Below, piece by piece: positions 40,584 to 46,179 of a stretch of 46,179 nucleotides of DNA. This stretch comes from Methylorubrum zatmanii. Its GTDB lineage: Bacteria; Pseudomonadota; Alphaproteobacteria; Rhizobiales; Beijerinckiaceae. A program made the translations under genes and the position numbers. The notes below the pieces were generated by a model that was not told where the DNA came from, did no database searches, and saw nothing but the letters and a program-made list of their open reading frames with translations. The stretch is taken from the NCBI RefSeq assembly GCF_014845115.1, contig NZ_NKUI01000063.1, positions 1 to 46,179 on the forward strand, read 5' to 3'. Within the stretch, counting starts at the first letter, position 1. Each line of letters opens with the position of its first letter.

Positions 40584-41129
40584 ATGACGGATACGGCGCC
40601 CGACCGGATGACGCTGGTGCTCGGCGGGGCGCGCTCGGGCAAGAGCGCGTATGCCGAGCGGCTGATCGAAGTCTGTCCTGCCCCCTGGCTCTACATCGCC
40701 ACCGCTCAAGCCTGGGACGACGAGATGCGCACCCGCATCGCCGAGCACCGGGCCCGGCGCTCGGGCGATTGGCGCACCCTCGACGTGCCGATGGCGCTGC
40801 CGGAGGCGGTGGCCGCCGCGACCGGGCCGGTCCTGGTCGATTGCCTCACCCTCTGGCTCACCAACCTGCTGCTGGCGGAGGCCGATCTCGACGCCGCAAC
40901 GGAGGCGCTGGCGCGGGCCTGCACCGCCGCGCCGGGCCCGCTGGTGCTGGTCGCCAACGAGGTCGGCCTCGGCATCGTGCCGGACAACGCCCTGGCCCGC
41001 CGCTTCCGCGACGCCGCCGGGCGCCTGCACCAACGCCTCGCGCGGGACGCCGACCGGGTCGTGCTCACGGTGGCCGGCCTGCCGCTGACGGTCAAACCCT
41101 CATCCGAGAATCTGGGACATCGCCCATGA
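40584..41129 (+). CDS. cobU: Adenosylcobinamide kinase/guanylyltransferase CobU (CobP)
   Basis: 181-residue bifunctional enzyme of nucleotide-loop assembly, phosphorylating adenosylcobinamide and adding GMP. P-loop GGARSGKS is at 14-21, followed by AYAERLI. VLVDCLTLWLTNLL and VLVANEVGLGIVP are hallmark blocks, and it ends with LTVAGLPLTVK. The ATG at 40584 is used, though a hairpin abuts it and the next ATG (40608, MTLVLGG) is the commoner family start; the end is certain. It is transcribed away from the riboswitch operon and overlaps cobO by 4 bp (ATGA). Confidence 0.93.
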   Translation: MTDTAPDRMTLVLGGARSGKSAYAERLIEVCPAPWLYIATAQAWDDEMRTRIAEHRARRSGDWRTLDVPMALPEAVAAATGPVLVDCLTLWLTNLLLAEADLDAATEALARACTAAPGPLVLVANEVGLGIVPDNALARRFRDAAGRLHQRLARDADRVVLTVAGLPLTVKPSSENLGHRP

Positions 41130-41740
41130 CCGAGACGACGACCGACGACGACGCCCGCCACCGCGAGAAGATGGCCAAGCGCAAGGCGGTGCAGGACGCC
41201 GAGGTGGCCTCGAAACGGATCGAGAAGGGCCTGCTGATCGTCCATACCGGCCCCGGCAAGGGCAAGACGACGGCGGCGCTCGGCCTCGTGCTGCGGATGC
41301 TCGGGCGCGGGCACCGGGTCGGCGTGGTGCAGTTCATCAAGGGCGCCTGGGATACCGGCGAGGCGCGGGCGCTGAAGAGCTTCGGCGACCGGATCGCGTG
41401 GCACGCCCTCGGCGAGGGCTTCACCTGGGAGACGCAGGACAAGGCCCGCGACATCGCCGCCTGCCGCAAGGCCTGGGACACGGCGAAGGCGCTGATGGCG
41501 GATCCGGGCATCCGCCTGCTCGTCCTCGACGAGCTGAACATCGCCCTGCGCTACGATTACCTCGACCTCGACGCGGTTCTCGCCGACCTCGCCGCCCGGC
41601 GGCCGGACCTCCACGTCGTCGTGACCGGCCGCAACGCCAAGCCGGCCCTGATCGAGGCCGCCGACCTCGTCACCGAGATGGGCAGCGTGAAGCACCATTT
41701 CTCGGCGGGGGTGAAGGCGCAGGAGGGAATCGAGTTCTGA
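41126..41740 (+). CDS. cobO: Corrinoid adenosyltransferase CobO (CobA type)
   Basis: 204-residue ATP:corrinoid adenosyltransferase adding the 5'-deoxyadenosyl ligand. The P-loop-like GPGKGKTT is at 42-49; VVQFIKGAWDTGEARAL, VLDELNIALRYDYLD and VVTGRNAKPALIEAADLVTEM (in parts) are family blocks. The start ATG (41126) overlaps the cobU stop (ATGA), so the pair is coupled. A longer frame from upstream reads over cobU in another phase and is rejected. A 10-bp inverted repeat begins 23 bp after the stop. Confidence 0.96.
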   Translation: MTETTTDDDARHREKMAKRKAVQDAEVASKRIEKGLLIVHTGPGKGKTTAALGLVLRMLGRGHRVGVVQFIKGAWDTGEARALKSFGDRIAWHALGEGFTWETQDKARDIAACRKAWDTAKALMADPGIRLLVLDELNIALRYDYLDLDAVLADLAARRPDLHVVVTGRNAKPALIEAADLVTEMGSVKHHFSAGVKAQEGIEF

Positions 41741-42090
41741 GCCTGCGCGTCGTCCCGTGATTCCAGGGTCTCAACTCAGTCGGCTCGGCTGTATGAGACC
41801 CTGCTGAGGGCGGTGAGGTCGCAGCAGGTCGCGCCGCTTCCCCCAGCGGAGGAGTGTCCTGAGGTCGGCCGTTCCGGGGTGCTTCGCGGCTCGCGTCGCG
41901 AGCGCCTCGGCGCGAGGACGGTGGGATTGGCCCGGCAAGGGAACGCAAACAGGCTCTGAAAGTCCGAGATGTGGACGGCGGTAAGGGCAGCCGGGGCGAC
42001 GTGTGCCCAAACACAGCCAAGCCGGTGCGTTCCGATGTCAATCACAACAGACGCAAGCAACGCGTCGCATCAGATCTCGGAACTCTCATC
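41741..42090. other. 350-bp gene-poor stretch between cobO and the double-glycine peptide gene
   Basis: No supported gene. Minus-strand frames of 79-123 codons exist but show no motif or good start. It contains the inverted repeat at 41764-41803 and a slightly more AT-rich end before 42091 that may hold the promoter of the small peptide gene. Confidence 0.5.
41764..41803. terminator. Perfect 10-bp inverted repeat downstream of cobO
   Basis: Arms CAGGGTCTCA and TGAGACCCTG around a 20-base centre. A possible cobO terminator, although no T-run follows; alternatively a mobile-element end. Confidence 0.4.
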
Positions 42091-42345
42091 ATGACAGATT
42101 TCGCTGTTTCCCGGCTGTCCGACGACGATCTCGACACTGTACAGGGCGGCCTGTCCGGCGCCGGCATCGGCAGCATCGCCGGCGGCACTCTCGGTGTTGT
42201 CGGTGTCGGCGTTCTCGCGGTCGGCTCGGGGATCGTGGCTGTGGTCAGCGCTCCCGTGCTGATTTCCGCGGCGGTCGTCGGCGTTGTCGGCGCCGGGGTC
42301 GGCGCCGGTGTGGGCAAGGTGGTGGATTTGGTCAGAGGCGCCTGA
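42091..42345 (+). CDS. Bacteriocin-like small protein with double-glycine leader
   Basis: 84-residue protein. The N-terminal 20 residues form a double-glycine leader, with LSDDDLDTVQGG at 9-20 matching the L-S-x2-E/D-L-x2-V-x-G-G pattern of class II bacteriocins and microcins. The predicted 64-residue mature part is very hydrophobic, Gly/Ala/Val-rich, lacks cysteine, and holds GxxxG-like spacings (GAGIGSIAGG, GAGVGAGVGK), with a charged end (KVVDLVRGA). This fits a pore-forming or membrane-inserting peptide. The ATG at 42091 begins exactly at the leader; upstream in-frame codons look non-coding. No peptidase-containing ABC exporter or immunity gene is in the window. Activity is not established. 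Confidence 0.75.
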   Translation: MTDFAVSRLSDDDLDTVQGGLSGAGIGSIAGGTLGVVGVGVLAVGSGIVAVVSAPVLISAAVVGVVGAGVGAGVGKVVDLVRGA

Positions 42346-42430
42346 GAGCCCGTTTCAGCTCATCCTTTCAAGGGAATGCTGAGGGTGTTGGCGGCCATGA
42401 GGCCGGGGACGCGGACGTTCCGCCTCGAGC

Positions 42431-42454
42431 GGGACGCGACCTGAGTCGCGCCCC
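42431..42454. terminator. Hairpin between the converging peptide and fae genes
   Basis: GGGACGCGAC and GTCGCGCCCC arms (one mismatch) with a CTGA loop. It lies 17 bp past the fae stop, so it is a plausible fae terminator despite the absence of a T-run. Confidence 0.45.
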
Positions 42455-42470
42455 GTCATGTGCGGAAGAA

Positions 42471-43010
42471 TCAGTACTCGATGATGTCTTCGAGCGCGTA
42501 GTGCTTCACCGTCTTGCGGTTGGCGATCAGCTCGTCGATCGTCGGCTCGCCCTTCATGGCGCGGGCGATGGCGAGCTTCGTCGCCTCGTAGTTGGTGCGG
42601 TAGAGATCCTTGCGGTCGAGGTTCTCGTCCTTGGCGCAGCGCTCGTCGAGCCAGATCGTGATGATCATGCAGAGTTCGTCGAGGCCGTCCTTCGGCAGGA
42701 TGCCCTCGATCACGCAATCGACGATCGCGTCGCCGGTCGCCGCCTGAACCACGCCGCCCAGAAGCTCGGCATATTCGGCGGTGTGGATCGTGACCTTGGT
42801 GGTCATGATGGTGGAGGGGCGCACGAGTTGGTTGAGGTCGCGCACCACGAACATGCGGGTATGGCCCTGCACCTGGCCCAGCATGCCGGCGAAGGCGTGG
42901 CCGACGGGGCCGCGGGTCGAGCCGATCAGCACCTCCGGCATCGCGTCGGTGAATTGCCCCTCGGCGGCGAGCACCGTCGCCTCGCCCGTGCGAAACCAGA
43001 TCTCGGACAT
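42471..43010 (-). CDS. Formaldehyde-activating enzyme (Fae) paralog
   Basis: 179-residue Fae-family protein. Fae condenses formaldehyde with tetrahydromethanopterin (H4MPT) in methylotrophs. Matching blocks are VGHAFAGML, RPSTIMTTKVTIHTAEYAEL, DAIVDCVIEGILPKDGLDEL and NYEATKLAIARAMKGEP. Compared by eye with canonical Fae, the position of the catalytic histidine before the LIG block appears to be Met24, so catalysis of the usual kind is doubtful; it may be a formaldehyde sensor or act on another substrate. The start ATG (43008-43010) has an AGGGA element upstream; a longer frame reads non-family sequence. It stands alone, converging with the peptide gene. Confidence 0.9.
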   Translation of the reverse strand: MSEIWFRTGEATVLAAEGQFTDAMPEVLIGSTRGPVGHAFAGMLGQVQGHTRMFVVRDLNQLVRPSTIMTTKVTIHTAEYAELLGGVVQAATGDAIVDCVIEGILPKDGLDELCMIITIWLDERCAKDENLDRKDLYRTNYEATKLAIARAMKGEPTIDELIANRKTVKHYALEDIIEY

Positions 43011-43211
43011 GTCGTTCGTCCCTGCTTGTCGTGTCGAAGAGAAGATCCTGCCCGCGCGGGCGGTCGCGGCGCAGACACCACTCCCGGCCCCGCGCGTCAA
43101 TCGCTTGCGGACGCAGCCTCGGCCGGAGGGCGCCCCTGGTCTGCGATGAAAAAACCGCCCATGTACGCATCACCTCCGTCAGCGGCGGTCGAGAGCGGAA
43201 GGACTGATGCG

Positions 43212-43433
43212 ATGAGCGAGCCGGTGACGGGCCGGGAAGCCGCCTGGAGCTTGTCGGCGACGGCCGAGGGCGACGGCGTGCGGCTGGAACTCGCCCTGCC
43301 CGATCTCGGCGGTCGCCCGGTCACCGCGATCCTCAGCCTCGAACGGGCCGAGGCGCGCGCCTTCGCCCGGGCCTTGCTGGCCGCGGCGGGCGACGCGACG
43401 GAGCGGACCTTCCAGGGATCGGCCGACAGTTGA
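43212..43433 (+). CDS. Small hypothetical protein (73 aa)
   Basis: 73-residue acidic, probably cytosolic protein with strands (VRLELALPDL, VTAILSLERAEA) and a C-terminal helix (ARAFARALLAAAGDA). No family recognised. AGGA eight bases before the ATG at 43212 supports expression. It diverges from fae across about 200 bp and its end abuts the end of the next, convergent gene. A longer in-frame start at 43146 is possible but lacks a ribosome-binding site. Confidence 0.55.
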   Translation: MSEPVTGREAAWSLSATAEGDGVRLELALPDLGGRPVTAILSLERAEARAFARALLAAAGDATERTFQGSADS

Positions 43434-43880
43434 TTACCGCTGGTTGCGCCGTCCCGGCAGGCGCGGCACCACCGTGCCGCGGGGTTCGACCGGGGCGTCG
43501 CAGGCATAGGCGAACTCGGTCTGAAGGTCGCTGAACACGGTCTCGCCGGTGATCTTGCAATCCTCGCGGGCGGTCTCGTCGAGATAGGTGCGCATCGCCG
43601 TGCGGAAGCGCGCGGCCCGGGTTTCGGCGGGGGGACGACCCTCGCCGGTCGTCCCGACATCGCAGCCCGTCACCTCGCGCAGGGCGTTCGAGACCACCAG
43701 CACCCGGCGCCGCTGGCGGTTGTCGTAGATCTCGTAGGGCTCGTTGCAGCCGATCGTCACCACCTGCGGCACCTGGGCCACATAGGTCTGCGAGATGTAG
43801 CCGAAGCCGGTGCAGCCCGAGATGCCGAGGCTGCCGCCCAACACGAGCGGGAGCGCGAGCCGCCGAACCGTCGTCGCCAT
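43434..43880 (-). CDS. Hypothetical lipoprotein (148 aa)
   Basis: 148-residue protein. The signal peptide ends in a lipobox (GISGC, Cys about 23), then a soluble domain with further cysteines (IGCNEPYE, VTGCDVG, REDCKI, YACDAP), which could form two disulfides in the periplasm. No known family is recognised. The ATG at 43878-43880 has a GAGG five to six bases upstream; an ATG four codons earlier is possible. It converges exactly on the preceding 73-residue gene with no gap. Confidence 0.75.
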   Translation of the reverse strand: MATTVRRLALPLVLGGSLGISGCTGFGYISQTYVAQVPQVVTIGCNEPYEIYDNRQRRRVLVVSNALREVTGCDVGTTGEGRPPAETRAARFRTAMRTYLDETAREDCKITGETVFSDLQTEFAYACDAPVEPRGTVVPRLPGRRNQR

Positions 43881-44085
43881 CTGCCGCCTCATGCGCGTGC
43901 GAAACTCTCTCCCGCGAAGGGCAGGAACCGGCGCATTGAAACAGTCCAGCTTGCCCGGTCAAGCCGGACGCCCGAACTTGTGGCCGTCGTGCCCCGGGCG
44001 CACGGCCTCGTCATCCCCCGTGCCGGAACGGATCGGCCGGGCCGCCGCGTTGCCCTGGCGGCGACAGGGGCGAGGAGGCGCGGGC

Positions 44086-44982
44086 ATGGTGGAGATCCGG
44101 CACGAGACGGTGACGGCGAACGGCGTACGGCTGCACGTCGCCCGCGCCGGCGGTGAACCGACGGAGCGGCCGCCCCTGGTGCTGCTGCACGGCTGGCCGG
44201 AATTCTGGCTGACCTGGGAGCCGGTGATGGCCCGCCTCTCCGACCGATTCAGCCTGATCGCGCCGGACCTGCGCGGCTTCGGCGCCAGCGAGAAGCCCGA
44301 CCCCGGCCCCTCGGACCGGGCCGGCCCGGAGGTCCACGCCGCCGATATCGTCGGCCTTCTCGACGCCCTCGGGATCGCGCGGGCCGGTGTCGTCGGCCAC
44401 GATGTCGGCGCCTCTGTCGGCCAAGCGCTCGGGCGCGCCAACCCGGACCGTCTCACCGGCCTGTTCTTCTTCGATTGCCCCTATCCCGGCATCGGCCCGC
44501 GGCTGGCTCAGCCGGAGATGCTCGCCGAGATCTGGTACCAGTCCTTCCACCTGAAACCCTTCGCGGCGCAGGTGGTCGGCGCCAGCCGCGAGAGCTGCCG
44601 CGCCTATATCGGTCATTTCCTGCGTCATTGGGCCGGCGGCAACCCAGCCGCCTTCGACGCCGTGCTCGATGCCTTCACCGACACCTTCCTGATGCCGGGC
44701 AATCTCCAGGGAGGCTTCAACTGGTATCTGAGCCAGCAGGCGGCGCGGCTCTCCATGGTGCGGGGCGAGGCCCCTGCCCTGCCGCCGATCGCCGTGCCGA
44801 CCGGCATCCGCTGGGGCACGCAGGACCCGCTCTTCCCTTACGCCTGGACCGACCGTCTCGGCGAGACGTTCTCGCGGCTCGATCTCGCTCCGTTCGAGGG
44901 CGCCGGGCATTTCCCGCACCGGGAACGGCCGGATCGGGCAGCGGAGGAGATCGCGCGGTTCTTCGCGCGGAGGGAGGCCTGA
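44086..44982 (+). CDS. Epoxide-hydrolase-like alpha/beta hydrolase
   Basis: 298-residue alpha/beta-hydrolase. The oxyanion-hole motif HGWPEFWLTW is near residue 37. The nucleophile is Asp in VVGHDVGASV (about residue 107) rather than Ser, typical of epoxide hydrolases and haloalkane/haloacetate dehalogenases. The acid is probably Asp in GTQDPLFPY and the base His in GAGHFPHRERPD near residue 275. Cytosolic, with no signal peptide. ATG at 44086 with GAGGAG about eight bases upstream. Which substrate it acts on (epoxide or halogenated acid) cannot be told. It diverges from the upstream lipoprotein gene. Confidence 0.9.
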   Translation: MVEIRHETVTANGVRLHVARAGGEPTERPPLVLLHGWPEFWLTWEPVMARLSDRFSLIAPDLRGFGASEKPDPGPSDRAGPEVHAADIVGLLDALGIARAGVVGHDVGASVGQALGRANPDRLTGLFFFDCPYPGIGPRLAQPEMLAEIWYQSFHLKPFAAQVVGASRESCRAYIGHFLRHWAGGNPAAFDAVLDAFTDTFLMPGNLQGGFNWYLSQQAARLSMVRGEAPALPPIAVPTGIRWGTQDPLFPYAWTDRLGETFSRLDLAPFEGAGHFPHRERPDRAAEEIARFFARREA

Positions 44983-45057
44983 TGCGACCGGCGCCCGCGC
45001 GGGTGACGGGCGGCGAACCACCGATCCGAATGCTTCGAGTGTGGATGGGGTCGGATC

Positions 45058-46179
45058 CTACCCCCGCGCGATCATCTCCCGGATCCGCAGGCCGAGCGTC
45101 TCGACCACGAACGGCTTGGTCAGCACCGCCATGCCCGGCTCCAGATGACCGTTGCCCACGGCGGCGTTCTCGGCATAGCCGGTGATGAACAGGATCTTGA
45201 GGTCGGGGCGCGAAACGCGGGCCGCATCGGCCATCTGGCGGCCGTTCATGCCGCCAGGCAGGCCGACATCGGTGATGAGCAGGTCGATGCGCACGTCCGA
45301 TTGCAGCACCTTCAGGCCGGAGGCGCTGTCGGCGGCCTCGATCGCGGTGTAGCCGAGGTCTTCCAGCACCTCGGTCACCAGCATCCGCACGGTCGGCTCG
45401 TCGTCGACCACCAGCACCGTTTCGCCCCGCTCGGCGCGGGGCGCGTCCACCAGGGGGCCGAACGCATCCGGCTCTTCCGCCTCGCCGTAATAACGGGGCA
45501 GGTAGATGCAGACCGTCGTCCCCTCGCCGATCTCGGAATAGATCCGCACCTGCCCGCCCGATTGCTTGGCGAAGCCGTAGATCATCGACAGGCCGAGCCC
45601 GGTGCCCTGGCCGATCGGCTTCGTGGTGAAGAACGGGTCGAAGGCCTTGGCCCGCACCTCCGGGCTCATGCCGGTGCCGGTATCGGTGACGCAGAGCGAG
45701 AGATACTGGCCGGGATCGAGGTCGCGCTCGCGGGCGCCGCGGTCGTCGAGCCACTTGTTGGCGGTCTCGATGGTGATGCGCCCGCCCTCCGGCAGGGCGT
45801 CGCGGGCGTTGATGCAGAGATTGAGCAGCGCGTTCTCGAGCTGCGGCGGATCGACGAGGATCGGCCAGAGACCGGCCGCGCCCACCACCTCGATGGTGAT
45901 GGTGGGCCCGACCGTGCGGCGGATCAATTCCTCCAGGCCCATCACCAGCCGGTTCACGTCGGTGGGCTTGGGGTCCAGGGTCTGGCGGCGGGAGAAGGCG
46001 AGCAGGCGGTGCGTCAGCGCCGCGGCCCGCTTGGCCGCCCCCTGAGCGGCGCTCATATAGCGGTCGACATCCTTGAGCCGGCCCTGGCTGATCCGGGTCT
46101 GCATCAGTTCCAGGCTGCCGGAAATGCCGGCGAGCAGGTTGTTGAAGTCGTGGGCCAGCCCGCCGGTGAGCTGGCCCAC
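45058..46179 (-). CDS. Hybrid sensor histidine kinase/response regulator (5' part beyond window)
   Basis: At least 373 residues, truncated at the right window edge. HisKA begins at the edge with LTGGLAHDFNNLLAGISGSLEL (in parts; phospho-His in GGLAHDFNN). HATPase shows NALLNLCINARDALPEGG, VTDTGTGMSPEV and GTGLGLSMIYGF (about residues 120-225). After a linker, a receiver domain (about 250-370) has VLVVDDEPTVR, phospho-acceptor Asp in LLITDVGLPGG and LTKPF. This AHDFNNLL type is a frequent PAS-linked sensor in Methylobacterium; the sensory N-terminus is not visible. No partner gene is evident. Confidence 0.9.
   Translation of the reverse strand: MGQLTGGLAHDFNNLLAGISGSLELMQTRISQGRLKDVDRYMSAAQGAAKRAAALTHRLLAFSRRQTLDPKPTDVNRLVMGLEELIRRTVGPTITIEVVGAAGLWPILVDPPQLENALLNLCINARDALPEGGRITIETANKWLDDRGARERDLDPGQYLSLCVTDTGTGMSPEVRAKAFDPFFTTKPIGQGTGLGLSMIYGFAKQSGGQVRIYSEIGEGTTVCIYLPRYYGEAEEPDAFGPLVDAPRAERGETVLVVDDEPTVRMLVTEVLEDLGYTAIEAADSASGLKVLQSDVRIDLLITDVGLPGGMNGRQMADAARVSRPDLKILFITGYAENAAVGNGHLEPGMAVLTKPFVVETLGLRIREMIARG

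Noticed and set aside
41771..42060. Minus-strand frames thought to be a transposase remnant
   Set aside because: No catalytic motif, no terminal repeats flanking them and no consistent frame.

Overview
The window is very GC-rich with short intergenic gaps and translationally coupled operons. It reads as a chromosomal segment of an alphaproteobacterial methylotroph of the Methylobacterium/Methylorubrum type. The pointers are a formaldehyde-activating-enzyme paralog (42471-43010), an aerobic (cob-type) cobalamin pathway, System I cytochrome c maturation, a rhizobial-type FeuP/FeuQ two-component pair, and a gene transfer agent (GTA) cluster of the alphaproteobacterial type. No tRNA, rRNA, CRISPR array, complete insertion sequence or integrase is visible. 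The genus is inferred from gene content, not from a marker gene.

Layout. 1-1553: a histidine phosphatase and a conserved unknown. 1633-3299: a NicO-type Ni/Co exporter with its DUF1007 partner. 3426-8133 (minus): ccmI-ccmE-ccmF-ccmH for heme delivery to apocytochrome c; ccmI has a duplicated C-terminal unit. 8281-11192 (minus): a PepSY exported protein, feuP and feuQ. 11382-13210 (minus): two small unknown genes (one with a membrane anchor and coiled coil), a lipoprotein-like protein and a GH24 endolysin, a possible lysis module. 13278-29895 (minus): a GTA structural cluster, gp1 (small terminase) to gp15 plus DUF2793. It is interrupted between gp5 (capsid) and gp6 (adaptor) by two oppositely oriented exported S1 proteases (23386-25127). 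A TTGACA promoter candidate and a perfect 6+6 palindrome lie upstream of gp1.

30027-40502 (minus): a cobalamin operon led by a cobalamin riboswitch: cbtB-cbtA-DUF1636-cobW-DUF4349-cobN-cobG-cobH-cobI-cobJ, most junctions overlapping by 1-10 bp. It couples cobalt uptake, cobalt insertion and the early/middle corrin-ring steps. Divergently, cobU and cobO (40584-41740, plus) serve nucleotide-loop activation and adenosylation. cobK, cobL, cobM, cobS and cobT are not here.

41741-46179: a 350-bp gene-poor stretch with a 10-bp inverted repeat, a small double-glycine-leader bacteriocin-like gene (42091-42345), the Fae paralog, a 73-residue unknown, a lipoprotein, an epoxide-hydrolase-like alpha/beta hydrolase, and the C-terminal part of a hybrid histidine kinase cut by the window end.

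The observations most worth a second look are the antisense protease pair inside the GTA cluster, the linked endolysin module, the palindrome/promoter before gp1, the orphan double-glycine peptide, the Fae paralog that appears to lack the catalytic histidine, and a palindromic element translated as the C-terminus of the DUF1636 protein.
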